Source: Hanleya hanleyi
Taxonomy: Eukaryota; Mollusca; Polyplacophora; Lepidopleurida; Hanleyidae
Assembly: GCA_036873755.1 (NCBI GenBank)
Contig: JAVTVY010020522.1
Span: 17,030 to 81,029 of the forward strand
Length of the DNA: 64,000 nucleotides
Direction: 5' to 3'
In this document: in pieces, positions 12,693 through 23,466 of the stretch
Position numbering within the stretch: the first letter of the stretch is position 1
Layout: every line of letters starts with the position of its first letter
Made by a program: the position numbers and the translations under genes
The notes under the pieces: generated by a model
The model's database searches: none
Told to the model about the DNA's origin: nothing
The model's input: only the letters and a program-made list of their open reading frames with translations

Positions 12693-12862
12693 CCGATGTG
12701 AAAGAAACGTGGTCCCTCAGATGTGAGAGTCCGCTTGCTATGATTTAACACAACCGGACGTTGACATCGGAAAAGGGTCACCTGGATATCAGAGCCCGCC
12801 CGAGGTAAAGTGTAGGAGACCGGACACTGGTCTCTCGGGACCACCGTTTCTTTCACACCGGT
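12693..12862. mobile_element. Small foldback element, 170 bp
   Basis: The left end accgatgtgaaagaaacgtg plus gtccc is nearly the inverse of the right end gggaccaccgtttctttcac plus accggt. There is no ORF. It looks like a MITE. Confidence 0.7.
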
Positions 12863-13008
12863 ACAACCTACCCATGCTGTTACTTGCCCCAGACGCCCTT
12901 AATTTTTGTCAACAGATATTGTTAGTAGATCAAGTATGAAACATTTATAAACAATATTGGTATTTATTATCAAATCAAACCTGCTATTGCTACGCCTTAT
13001 ATCCTCCT

Positions 13009-14768
13009 CCTTTTTTTTTTTTTTTTTTTTTTTGTTAAGCCCTGGACGAACCACTGGGCATTTATTGAACAGTTAACCACGTTTTTACACAATATGCCCT
13101 TACAATGCCACGTGGTCAGGGGTTACAGGGCATGTTTAATAGTTTAATAATGCTTAATATAATTTCTTTGATAGGCATTTAGAAGTTGGCGTATATAACA
13201 CAATGCCATTCTATGAACAACCTCTCTATTGCTGTGGAGCCGACGCCCCGCCGGAGACACTTCCAACTCGCCCAAAGCTAATCATTAGCTCTGAAAAAGT
13301 TGGAAGTATCTCCAACGAAACGTCAGCCCCACAGCAACAAAGAAGCCGCCACCCACAGAATAGCATTGTGTTAATGCTTAATATGACGAATTTAAACCCA
13401 GATATCATATATGGTAAATATTGCAAGACTTAATATGATAAGATTTATGTGAGAAAGTTTACCACTTTCTTACCACAAAACACGAGCTATACAGCTTCAC
13501 GGCATGCGAAATGTCAATCTGGGCAATCAAACAATATTAATGGTGAAGTGAAATAAAGCCACGCCCCCACCGCGTGCTTTCCCTGGACTATATAGTTGGC
13601 ACAATCAATCATTGATTCATCACAGCGATTCACCCAAGACACACCCCTGCCACGTGCCCCCTGCCCATGTGGGTTGCATACTTGAAAATTAGAATATACA
13701 CTTTGTGTCGTTAATATTTAAACATAGATTTCACATTGTTGCAATGTATGGAACGACACCTGACCAGGGCGCACGAGGCATAGATGAATACAGTGTATAT
13801 GTTTGTGTATACGATGTGCCGTAATAATACAAACTTTTCACCACGTAAAAAGAGGCGTGTCTCAAAACATTAAAAATATCTCTACCGTACGACTGAATAC
13901 GACCGAATACAAAGGGGGAAAACAGCCGATAAAACGACGTGACTCCCGTATACAACATGACCATCATTGCAAGATCAATTCTAGCTGATTTTGAAAGTTA
14001 AATTTTATGTTTGATTTCAATAAAATTTGAACATTATTTTTGAATTTTTTTAAGAACTGCCGAAAGAATGGGACTGTTTCCAAAACTTTATGACGGTAAA
14101 TAAAAAACTTGGCTTGCAAAAGTATGTAATTTATGAAATTCGTATAAGAAGAATTTCTAAACACTCCATGCAAAATTTCGTCATCTCTAATATCAAAACT
14201 ACTCAAAAACTGGTCAGTCATACTGTCAATGTAGTTCTTTACATTCATCCTAAAAGTGGCATTTCGCATACAATGTAAAAAGTAATGCTCAATTGTGTCT
14301 TCCACGTTACATATATCACATAAATCGTTGTTTTTCAGTTTAAGTCTATGGCACAAATAGACCTTGGTACAATTTTGTGAACAAGTTTAAAATGTAGGTG
14401 TTTCACTTTCATTTCAGACGGTATTCTGTGCAACATTTTCCAAATATCTCTCCAAATTACTGGATCATATGCATCTTGACATCTACAAGGTCTGTTCATC
14501 GAACACATTCGTAATATTTCATAAAATGATTTACAACACCATGTACAAATATCCAACTTGATCCCATTCAGCTTAGGGATGCTTAAAGTAATTTCTACGT
14601 CATCCATATTTCGGTTATATACATTTGATCCAACAAAGGAAACCACTGCCTTAATTATATTATAGTAAAGCTTAAAATCTGTGACAAAATTAAATTTTGC
14701 ATCCAGCTGTGGAAGTGCCATTAATCTACCATGCGGGTTGAATAAATCTTTAACAAAGTTAATTCCAG
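13009..14768 (-). mobile_element. 5'-truncated non-LTR retrotransposon (LINE) with poly-A tail and target duplication
   Basis: The element lies on the minus strand. Its poly-A tail shows as a T run at 13011-13033. Both sides carry gccttatatcctcct (12994-13008 and 14769-14783), the mark of target-primed insertion. It keeps the C-terminal part of the ORF2 protein and about 0.9 kb of 3' UTR. The UTR includes an imperfect hairpin at 13229-13345 whose arms give aacttccaac-type and gttggaagtatctcc-type complements. Confidence 0.85.
13964..14768 (-). pseudogene. LINE ORF2 C-terminal fragment (end of RT polyprotein, zinc-knuckle-like tail)
   Basis: Two frames cover it, 14335-14768 and 13964-14356, broken by a frameshift near 14355. 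The first has FVKDLFNPHGRLMALPQL and WRDIWKMLHRI. The second has HRLKLKNNDLC, then CDICNVEDTIEHYFLHC, the CxxC..HxxxxC tail typical of non-LTR RT proteins. The catalytic RT and endonuclease are absent because of 5' truncation. The open frame runs past 14768 into DIRS sequence by chance. Confidence 0.82.
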
Positions 14769-15479
14769 GCCTTATATCCTCCTTTAGGAGATCCTTTACA
14801 GAATAAAAGTTACCTCCCTTTAGGGAGCTTAGCTGGTTTACTCTGCGCACGAGCCCCATGAAGTCGTCCTCTTTTTCTACTGCAGCCTATAGGTGTGTTT
14901 TGTACACGGCCATAGAGTGACGGGAGGATGGGCTGGACAATCAAAGCAATAGCAGGTTTGATTTGATAATAAATACCAACATTGTTTATAAATGTTTCAT
15001 ATTTATTGCTCAAATCTACACCTGCTATTGCTATGCCATACTACCAACAGATGGAGGTAGGGACCTCGGCATTGTTGTAGTTCCTGGGTTCATGCAGAGT
15101 AACCACCGAGGTGATCGTGGATGTGGTACACTTAATTACTCTTAAGAGGATTCCCGTGTCGTCTAGAAGCTTAGAGAGCTCAGAGAGTAAACTAGTGAGA
15201 CGGTAAGAAGGGTCATGTACATACCGGCTTCTGAATCCGAATACTAGAGGACCAGCTGATCATACTGTCATCGCCGTCTCACACGTCTCTCTAAAGTCCC
15301 TTCGTCTCCGACACGGATGTACGTAAATAATACTTACCGATGTGTCGGGTCTTGTTAGCTGGCTGGCTGGCTGGCTTGCTGCGGCGATCGGTGCTATCCC
15401 CCCCCCCCTTTTTTTGGAAACTAACGGACCACATGCTGGGCAGCTACCAGCGGCCCTAGTGTGGTCACTCTATCTGTTT

Positions 15480-16618
15480 GAACTGACATGTCTCTCAGAC
15501 AGTAGTCGGTAAAAGTCGAATTGCCACTTCAAGCACAGGATTGGACAATGTCATCCATGGATAAGTTCTTCCATAATGGTCATGATGTAGCGATGGCTCG
15601 TATTTCATGGGAAGATGCTGAGGCCAGAAGTGGGGGAGCGTCGAGGGCAAGTAGATATGTTCAATTAATGATCTTCTTCAACCAAGAGGCCACTGTGTTC
15701 TTGGTGATGTCACAAGTTGCAGCAGGACGAAGAGAGAGAAACAACAGTCGACGAGACCCCCGAACTGGGTCGGTACGGGTGAGGTAGTGACGTATTGCTC
15801 GTACTGGACATAACAGGATGTCGTCATCAAGGCCACGAACGAAGTATGTTAATGCTGGGATAGAATACAGACGTTGAGCATAAGGACCTTGGCGCACAGC
15901 CTCATTTTTGGCGAGGAACTCTGGAGTGGGTCGGAAAGAGATGCGGGACCAATCTGCCGTCCAAGTCATCGACTTCCTCTCCAGGGCGTGAAGCTCGGAT
16001 ACTCTAGAAGCCAAGGCGAAGGCCGTCAGGAAGGCAGTCTTGTAGACAACAGCTTTTATAGAGACTGACTGTAGAGGTTCGACGGGTGGGCGAAGAAGAG
16101 GGCTAAGAACCACCCTTATATTCCTATTCGGTAGCAGTTGTCGGGTACGGCGAGACTGAACGTAGTAGGGCAGAGATGTTGTCATCCAGGCTAATGTCAA
16201 TGCCCGTCGGTAGACGCAGAACCCTGGCTAAAGCTGACCGGTACCCCTCAATGGTGCTGATTTGAAATTTCCTATCTCGGTGTAGGTGAAGGAGGAAGTC
16301 CGCTACTATGGGAAGAGAGGCAGCGAGAGGCATGCCTCGGTCTCGACACCAGGAGACGAAGTATGTCCACTTAGATTGATAGAGCTGTGATGTGGAAGAT
16401 CGGTTGGCTGAAACCATCGTCTCTGCAACTTCTGCTGAAAATCCTTGGTCTGTGAGTGCACCCTGGATAGTCTGCAGACTTGTAAGTTGAGCCACAGGGG
16501 GCTGTGGTGGACTATGCCGTGAGGTTGACGCAACAGGCTGGGCCAAGCTGGTAGGCGGCGTGGTGGAGCGGTGAGAAGAGGAACCAGAGCCGGAAACCAC
16601 GGTCGACGAGGCCACCAC
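15480..16618 (-). pseudogene. DIRS tyrosine recombinase, inactivated
   Basis: The N-terminal SAM-like part (16618-16124) has SQLYQSKWTYFVSWCRDRGM and TIEGYRSALARVLRL. The catalytic part follows in another frame (16200-15661) with TAFALASRVSELHALE, which supplies the first catalytic Arg. Downstream the frame is cut by TGA at about 15660. Beyond it SSHEIRAIATS (the HxxR box) and SMDDIVQSCA are still readable, with two more TGA codons. The final box reads STFTDYCLRDM, where family members have a Tyr directly before LRD, so the nucleophile appears replaced by Cys. Confidence 0.85.
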
Positions 16619-17373
16619 GGGACGACGAGAAGGATGACGCAGTCGTGCTGAGCAATCTTTTGTAGAACTTCCTGAAGCAGGGCAATGGGAGGGTAGGCAT
16701 ATTCAAGGAAGTTGTCCCAGCTGATCGATAGGGCGTCGATGGCGAAGGCTCGAGGGTCCAGAATCGGGCTGATGAAGAGGGAGAGCTGTGCATTGTTCCT
16801 CGTCGCAAACAGGTCGATCAAGGGGGACTCCCAGATGCTGGTGATGCGTTGGAAGATCTCCGGGTGAAGCTGCCCGCCCAACCTGTCTCGGAAGCATCGG
16901 TGTAGAGATGGCGATCTGGAGCCGGTAATAGGAAAGGAACTCCCCTCATGACATTGTGACGGGACTGCCACCAAATCAGATGTGGATGTAGAGACGTCAA
17001 CACCGGAACTTGAGGATCGAGGGATGACATCTGAAGGTATGGATGAAGATGGTACTGCAGCGGCCGAACTTGGAGACGCCCGTAGTGAGTAAAGTCCTGG
17101 GTGGATGTGAGAAGACCTAGAAGACTTTGCCAGAGATGAAGGGGCTGTGAAGGCGATGACAAGAACTTTAGTACCAACGTCTGAAGCTTGGTCCACCGGT
17201 CTTCCGGGGGTCGTACCAGTTGATGGACTGTGTCGAAGACTGCCCCAATGTATCGACGAAGTTGTGCCGGTACCAACTCTGACTTCTGAGGGTGAAGAAT
17301 GAACCCGAGATGTAGAAGGATGAACAAGGTGAACTGGATCTGAGCGTTGAGGAGAGACTTGTCTGCCGCCCAA
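16306..17373 (-). pseudogene. DIRS RNase H domain and downstream conserved region
   Basis: The RNase H start is in the preceding frame (LYTDASETGWAG, an Asp of the active site). After a frameshift this frame has LHPEIFQRITSIWESPLIDL and FATRNNAQL. It goes on with DALSISWDNFLEYAYPP and ILLVVPWWPRRPWF, the conserved region between RNase H and the recombinase in DIRS polyproteins. The frame then decays and overlaps the recombinase frame. Confidence 0.8.
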
Positions 17374-18320
17374 ATGAGGATGTCATATATGTATACCTCG
17401 ATGCGAATGCCCCGTAGATGGAGGCAAGCCATGACTGGTGAGGTGATGCGGGTGAAGAGCCATGGGGCGATGTTGACTCCGAACGGGAGGACTTGCCACT
17501 CGAATCGTCGACCGGCGATGGTAAAGCGTAGGAAACGGCGATGACGAGGATGAATGGGTATATGGAGAAAGACGTCCTGCAGATCGATGGAGGCCAGCCA
17601 ATCCCTGTGATGTACACCGACCCGGATCGATGAAACCGACGTCTTCTTGAAATGAGGAGGTGGTGACAGGTGAAGTTTGTTGAGCCGTCTCAGGTCGATG
17701 ATCATGCGCATTTGGTCGGAATCCTTCTTTGGAACTAGGATGATATGGCTGTAGAAACCGACGCTGTCCTCGGCCTGAGGCAGCTCTCTGACCGCACCCT
17801 TGGTGATGAGCGTGGTGACAGATGAAAGAAGCGTCTGAACGTGTCCTGAGGGAACTGGCAGCAGGTGTGATGGACGATGTCGGGAGATGAGCCTGGGCTG
17901 TGTCTGGAAGTCGAAGAGGAATCCATTTCTTAATGTCTCTAGAACCCAGGCGTCGTCTGTAATGAGCTGCCAATTCTCCCAGAAGTGCTGCAAACGGCCG
18001 CCGACGACAAGATGACTGAAAGGACGGAAGGCGGGCAGATGAAAGTCTATAACATGAGGATGGGAGATGGAATGCAGACAGTCACTTGTTGGAGGCACCT
18101 CTACCTCTAGAAGACCTCCCACGCGTGATGCGCCGGCCACGGGAACGTGAAGCCTTGTCGAAGGAACGAAAACTACCAGGGGGATCGTCCCAGCGCTGGG
18201 CACCAAATTCAAAAAGACAATCATAGTATACATAAACATAGGCTTGTTTTCTGCAAGAGAGAAGCGGTCAACAGTTTTCAATGATGCCGGCAAGACATCA
18301 TGATGTTCCAAAAATATCAA
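16818..18320 (-). pseudogene. DIRS reverse transcriptase, active site mutated
   Basis: The frame reads through the RT domain in order: LVPKKDSDQMRMIIDLRRLN, then WLASIDLQDVFLHIPIHP (motif A with its Asp), LPFGVNIAPWLFTRI (motif B), and VYIYDILIWAADK at motif C. Family members have YxDD at motif C. Here it is YIYD, a single D-to-Y change (GAT to TAT, near 17385). It continues into RNase H. The first 90 or so residues are not conserved. The gag tail is readable in another frame over 18230-18088. Confidence 0.85.
18088..18230 (-). pseudogene. Detached C-terminal tail of the DIRS gag
   Basis: In a frame different from RT, the minus strand reads FGAQRWDDPPGSF, then SRGRRITRGRSSRGRG and a stop. 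Arg/Gly-rich ends are usual for DIRS gag proteins just before the RT frame. Upstream sequence is the Penelope-like insertion, so the tail is cut off from the rest of gag at 21050-22757. Confidence 0.6.
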
Positions 18321-18386
18321 ATCCGTATCGCTGATCAGTATTCTTAATCCATAATATTCGTTGTAAAGTCGTAATCTAAAGAATGA

Positions 18387-18495
18387 TGTATCTCAGTCAC
18401 GCTTTGATTGTGACTGTTCATACGAGTACCATGAGGATCTTGAAGTACATGGGTTCATACGGCCCCTAGCCCCGGGTTAAGCGGAATTAGACACA
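18387..18495 (-). ncRNA. Twister-like structured RNA, copy A (3' UTR of the Penelope-like element)
   Basis: On the minus strand it opens TGTGTCTAATTCCGC and closes with CTGAGATACA, so the ends pair as a 7-bp stem with one G-T. A CGG hairpin with an AGGGG-type loop side closes with CCG. A second stem is CAGTCAC with GTGACTG around AATCAAAGC. It begins 3 nt after the RT stop codon. The layout matches copies at 27031, 31090 and 31599. The twister assignment rests on the CTAA core and is tentative; conservation of the structure is clear. Confidence 0.55.
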
Positions 18496-20971
18496 AGTTA
18501 CGAAAAGTAGCGCCATAGATCTTGCACGCTACGTTCGTATTTTGCTATCAGCATGCGATATGTATCGCCAAATTTGAGAAACTTTGAGTGGAGGCGCTTG
18601 GTGGAATAGCCCTGTTTTATAAGTTTCTGCAACAATGTTTTGTGACGTTGATTAAAATCATCACATTTAACACAGGATCTAGCAAATGCTACTAAGCGAG
18701 ATATGCATACGCCATATGCAGGTCCCACTGGAATATTACTATCCAGAAAGGAATAGTTTACGATGTCGAAATTGTAATCATCTCTTTTGTCATAAAGTCG
18801 ACGAGAGAGAATGCCCGCTTTATTTTTATAGAGATAGAGATCTAAATAAGATGTGCTTGTAGGGCTATCTGTAGTTTCCTTCAAATCCAGTGAAGGTGGA
18901 TATATATCCTTCACTGCGTTATTAATATAGCGATTATCCACAGCGAGAAGATCGTCTATATAGCGTTTGGTGAATGAGAAGGAACGGGCTTTGAATGGAT
19001 CGGTTTTTGAAAGATCGGTTTTTGTTCATAAGAGAACAGATGCAGGTCAGCCAACAGGGGTGCACAATTAGTACCCATTGGAATACCTATATGCTGCTGA
19101 TATATTGTGTTGCCAAATTTCACATAGATAGTTTTAATGAGAAATTCAAGCAACTCTATAAACAAAGAAACATCCCATGAATTATATCTCTTGTATGTAG
19201 TCGAGCTAAAGAATGCTTTATGGCTTCCGACATTAATATATCTACGATCAGTTTTCTTGAACACAGATACTATTAATGAACTTATACGGTCAATAAGGTC
19301 CTGATGAGGGATTGTAGTATAGAGAGTCGAGAAATCCCATGTGGATACATGTCTGTACGGTATGTGACCTTTAGCATCAAGTACTTCCGTAAGACATTTT
19401 GAGTTTTTCAATATCCACATACATTCGACGCCAGAGTTCTTAGAAATAGTGGCGCAATACCTATCCCAAAATGCTTTTACCTCCTGAAGGGCCCTTGTCA
19501 ATAGGGTTGAAAGAAGCTTGGTGGTGCAGCTTCTAGAACCAGCTATGAATCTAGCTTTGTATGGTGAATTAGGCATTTTGGGAGTCCAGTATATTTTTGG
19601 TATGTCGTTATGATTGGTTGGAAGACAAATACCTCTTTCCCTGAGAAACTTTTTGTGATTGTTAAATAAATCTTCCAGAGTAAATGCAGTTTGGGAGTAA
19701 GTAGACGTATTTGATGAAGATATGTCTACACTCAATTCTTTAACCAGCACCTGGTAATAGTAATATTTACATATGAATATTATATTATTCGGAGCTTTGT
19801 CTGCTGGGACTATGACGAATTTACTCTGGAGATTTGCTAGAACTTCTTGCGAATTGAGGTTTCTCAGTACTTGTTTTGCTTGGGAAAGAGTACTTCTGTC
19901 AATATGGCGGATTGTTTCAACGACCTTGCTCTTGGTGAGGTCCAGCCAATCAGCGAGTACTGTAGGTTCAACCTTCTCTCGCTTAGACCAATCAATAACG
20001 TACTGTTCTAATGCAGACAGGACTATCTTCTGGTCGGCCTTCAGATTTATTCTTCTTGGCTCTCTATATTTAGGTCCTTTCATCAGGAGTAATTTCAGAT
20101 TCTTATCACTCACCACATCAAGGTCACCAGTCACAATATGTTTGCATGGTGTATAGATAAAGTTCGACAATTCACAATCACAACTATAGCCTCCTGACGT
20201 GTATAAGTTCCAGTCAAACTCCTTGACAGCATTGGAGTAATTGAATATTTTGGTGGCTATAGATTTAGTATATTTATATGAAATGCAAGGAGGTTCTGTG
20301 AACTTGAAATAGTTTGGTACAGCGTTGCATACCTCTGGATCATTCAGGATTCGAGGTAAATTAATGATGTCCAGTCCTTTATCTAAGTAGTTGAGTTTCA
20401 AGAAAAGCCGATCTTGAGATGTTTCGATTATGTTCACTGGACGATACAACCGAAAACACGCTATATCTTGACATACTTTACTGATTTTTGATGGTATTAT
20501 ATTTCCTGAAGACGCAGATTGCTGTATATCTCTGGCTATTTGATTTAAAGCTCTCAGAGGTAACGCATACAGAACTGTACGTAAGCTATGTATACTATTG
20601 GGTGCGTTAGTTAAACCCACTAAGTAATTTAAAGTGATATGATCGTGAATCATCGAACTATTAAACTTTCGCCAACCATGGCTGCGTTGTCTCCGTTGAT
20701 GGGGTTTAAATAGTTGGGTAATGTTGGATATATTTGAACGGCGGTTTGTAGCATTGCCGAACCCACTGACATTATCATTTAAACCAAACGGAAACACTGA
20801 CCCAAGTTCTAGCATCCAGAATAATTCCCGCTCTCGGATTTTTCTCTCAAATCCAAAGGGGGAATCCTTAGTAGATGGATAGACGACGTCTATGATCTGA
20901 ATACTAAATGCTTGATTCACATGGCTTATCACCAGAACTAGCATAGTTATCCCAGTGGCTGGTGATGGCAC
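18393..20971 (-). mobile_element. Penelope-like element (Naiad type), 5' truncated, nested in DIRS gag
   Basis: The RT frames at 20971-18956 and 18941-18498 belong together. Signs of a Penelope-like RT are the N-terminal ADK box (FVIVPADKAPNN, family ADKG), motif A TWDFSTLYTTIPH, GIPMGTNCAPLLADL, and a YIDD motif. At the N-terminus, RKIRERELFWMLELGS and FPFGLND resemble the end of a GIY-YIG nuclease placed before the RT, the permuted order described for Naiad and Chlamys elements. A twister-like RNA follows the stop codon. No target duplication was resolved. Confidence 0.78.
18498..20971 (-). pseudogene. Penelope-like RT with N-terminal GIY-YIG remnant, one frameshift
   Basis: Residues 1-70 of the upstream frame hold the nuclease remnant. 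About residues 255-300 hold a cysteine cluster (GGYSCDCELSNFIYTPCKH, then GDLDVV and GPKYREP). Around residue 400 is the ADKA box, where the usual Gly is Ala. Motif A is near residue 565 and the PMGTNCAP box near 645. The frame shifts near 18990. The catalytic RYIDDLLAVDN and the thumb follow in the next frame, ending at 18498. RT catalytic Asp residues are intact, so this copy is younger than the DIRS host. Confidence 0.82.
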
Positions 20972-21049
20972 AGAGCACAGGAAGTTAGAGCTGACGTCGA
21001 CGAAGGTCCGGACGAAACGACAAAAGAAGCCGCTGTCACACGCTTGCGT

Positions 21050-22757
21050 CTAGAACGAGTAGAAGTAGAGACAGCACTTGGGCATCTCAGGAACGAGAGC
21101 AATCAGTGCCGCCATCTTATCCGCAAACGTTAACGCACCCGTGTCTACAGAGTTGACGTCCGGTGTAGGCGATGACTTCTGAACAGAGGCAGATGATGCA
21201 GAAGACGAGCGACGATCAGGTGAAACATCGTCGAGGCCCCGATGAGAAGACGTAGATGCAATAGGAGAAGACTGGTCCGCAACCAGCGGCATGGCAGGAA
21301 TGGGACGCGAAGAGTTGACAGACAACAGACGATCAAGTGGATGACATGGTTGTGATACATTGATCGAAGGTAAAGTTCCGCAAACAGAAACCCGCTGGCG
21401 AGGTGGTGACCGAGAACGGCGTCGTGAAGATCTGGAATGACGACGAGGTGATCGGGAACGGCGTCGCGGCGTTCGAGAGCGGCGTAATGGCGTCCGGGAA
21501 CGGCGACGAGGCGTACGGGAACGGCGTAGAAGTGTTGGGGAACGACGTAATGGCGTCCGAGAACGGCGTTGCGGCGTACGGGAAGAACGTTGTGGCGTAC
21601 AGGAACGGCGTTGTGGTGTACGGGAACGGCGTTGTGGTGTACGGGAACGGCGTTGTGGCGTACGGGAACGGCGTTGTGGTGTACGGGAACGGCGTTGAGG
21701 TAGAATCTTATTCTTACTAACGTCAAGATGCAAGAAATCGACAGAAAGCGTGGGTTGATGTAAAGCCGGAGCCCAAAGTGTCGCTGCGGGATCTGAACGA
21801 GCGACGATCGGTAACGGACGGGTGAACGGAGAAGTCCTGGTCTTGGAAGGCAGTCGCGCAGCCGTAGCCCGAGAAACTGTTTTAGACAAAGCAGTCGTAG
21901 AAGCAGGACGTGGCTTAGATCGTTGGGGTGAAGTCGAAGCCCATTGTAGCAGAGTACTAGGCTGTGGATGAACATCAGCAGTAGTCGATTGATTGGATGA
22001 AGCCGGAGCCCGTAGTGTCGATGTACTGGGCTGTGGATGGACATCAACTGAGGTTGACCGATGAGGCGAAACCGAAGCCCGTTTTGCTGATCTGAAATAA
22101 GAAACTAACGGCCAAGGATGAGTACTCGATGCAGAAGAAAAGGCCTTTTGTCCGGTCCCGGTAATAAAAGGTCGATCTCCGATGGTAGCTCTCGATGTTG
22201 AAGCAGACCGCCACTTGGAGACTGTCTTTTGTTGTTCCAGAAGCAGTGGCGGATGATTGCGTAACTCCAGACTTGATCTTTGTCACAGAGCCGTCAGACG
22301 AGTCGCTCATGTCGTGATGACCTCGAATAGACCTGTCTTGGTATGCCAGGGGTAGAGTCGAGTTGTCGATTTCCACCTGCTTGACTGTGCCACTTGGGGG
22401 AATTCTAGAAGACGATGGAGTCGACATGCTAGAACTGAAAAGATGGGACACTTCCAAGTGCGACCCAGGTAGATCTTCGTTGAATTTCATGTCGCCGACG
22501 AGAACCATTTCTGAATGTCGTCTCTTGCCAACAGAGAGGTTGGAATCCGCCGATGACCGTAGAAGGAACGCACGACTCGCCTGGGCGTAATTTCGCCAGG
22601 TAGTATCGTCCCAGTCCAAACATTTCAAACAGATGACCTGCCGATAGCATAAATGTCCTTTGCACGAAAAGCAGGTCGAATGGGAATCCAAAATAGACCA
22701 AGAATGCCGACAGGAACGGCAACGTTTGGAATTTTCAGGGAATGCTTGATCAGACAT
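21050..22757 (-). pseudogene. DIRS gag-like protein with zinc finger and RS-type repeats
   Basis: The start is MSDQAFPENSKRCRSCRHSW. Cysteines and histidines follow as CRSC, SHSTCFSCKGH and CLKC, a zinc-binding array of the kind found in DIRS ORF1. After a frame break near 22044 the sequence is read in the frame of 21889-21050. This is dominated by a seven-residue repeat RRSRTPQ (about a dozen units) grading into SRSPRRHSRSSRRRSRS. It then has a Ser/Pro-rich part and FADKMAALIALVPEMPK, a conserved-looking helix. The C-terminal tail is displaced to 18230-18088. Confidence 0.72.
21440..21705. repeat. 21-bp coding tandem repeat (RRSRTPQ)
   Basis: About twelve units of ggcgttgtggtgtacgggaa plus c (plus-strand reading) form an RS-domain-like tract in the gag frame on the minus strand. 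Units diverge toward 21440. Confidence 0.85.
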
Positions 22758-23202
22758 TGTCCAATATAAATCTGCTAGTAGTTAGCTTCAGAAAATAACC
22801 CTAGGTTACGTCTAAATCTAGAACCTAACAGGAACTCCTTTCAAACACGTCTACACGCGGCAGATGCAGGATAAAAAGAGGACGACTTCATGGGGCGCAT
22901 GCGCAGAGTAAACCAGCTGAGCTCCCTAAAGGGCGGTAACTTTTATTCTGCAAAGGATCTCCTAAAGGAGGGTATAAGGCATAGCAATAGCAGGTGTAGA
23001 TCTGAGCAATAAATTGTATAATTACTTGTTTTTAATCATCCACTCTGCGTTACTGTATTTGTGTTCTTAAATGCATTTTTATTATCTACCGGTACTGATC
23101 CTTCAATTTGCTTTTAATGTACCGTACTGGCTTGCCTTGTATGGCAAATAAATATGTATGATACCCAATGTTATGTCAATCCAATAGCTTTTGACCTAAT
23201 TT

Positions 23203-23466
23203 TTATTTTAACATATCGAAAATAAAGGAATGTTCTATTGTATGATATTCATTTTGAATCAAAATTTGACACATATTACGAGCATTATCAGTGTAAGAAA
23301 ATCTTTCCACTTTCCAAGTTTTCAAATATTTGCTACATTCTTGGCTTGTCGCAGATTTCTTGTCTTTCCCGTCCCGATCAGTTAATCCTCTAATGCAAAC
23401 TAGAGCAGCAAAAATTGTTGTAGCTCGGATAAACAGAAAGTAACCAACAGCTGGTACAGTTGACAT
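23203..23466 (-). CDS. Unrecognised small protein, one hydrophobic segment (uncertain)
   Basis: An 87-residue frame starts MSTVPAVGYFLFIRATTIFA and continues with a short charged region (DRDGKDKKSATSQE). The first 25 residues could span a membrane. I do not recognise a family. It sits next to, and would be read away from, a motif-dense region at 23940-24090. That is the only reason to rate it above chance. It could equally be a random frame. Confidence 0.25.
   Translation of the reverse strand: MSTVPAVGYFLFIRATTIFAALVCIRGLTDRDGKDKKSATSQECSKYLKTWKVERFSYTDNARNMCQILIQNEYHTIEHSFIFDMLK

Larger units (their letters stand above)
12937..15000. mobile_element. Small DIRS-type relic split by a LINE insertion
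   Basis: The outer arms 12937-12991 and 14945-15000 are inverse copies over about 55 bp (tatgaaacatttataaacaa and so on, ending cctgctattgct). Inside, 14769-14880 matches the inverse of the 5' end of the large DIRS element (22878-22983). The relic therefore shares its ends with that family but has lost its genes. A LINE at 13009-14768 interrupts it, and 15-bp copies (gccttatatcctcct) flank the insertion. Confidence 0.72.
15003..23012 (-). mobile_element. DIRS-like tyrosine-recombinase retrotransposon, degenerate, with a nested Penelope-like element
   Basis: The termini are inverse copies: 15003-15037 (ttattgctcaaatctacacc, tgctattgctatgcc) and 22978-23012. Inverted termini and a tyrosine recombinase in place of an integrase define DIRS elements. 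On the minus strand the order is gag-like zinc protein (22757-21050), the interrupted gag tail (about 18230-18088), RT (18320-16818), RNase H (17373-16306) and tyrosine recombinase (16618-15480). Reading frames shift several times. The RT and recombinase have lost catalytic residues. A Naiad-like Penelope element lies inside gag. Confidence 0.85.

Noticed and set aside
13203..13433. Open frames on both strands with similar peptides (CCGADA... and CCGADV...)
   Set aside because: They are the two sides of an imperfect hairpin in the LINE 3' UTR, so the similarity is a palindrome effect, not coding.
19773..20156. 127-codon plus-strand frame
   Set aside because: It is antisense to the Penelope-like RT, which has clear motifs on the minus strand.
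21403..21720. 105-codon plus-strand frame of GNGV-type repeats
   Set aside because: It is the antisense reading of the 21-bp gag repeat.
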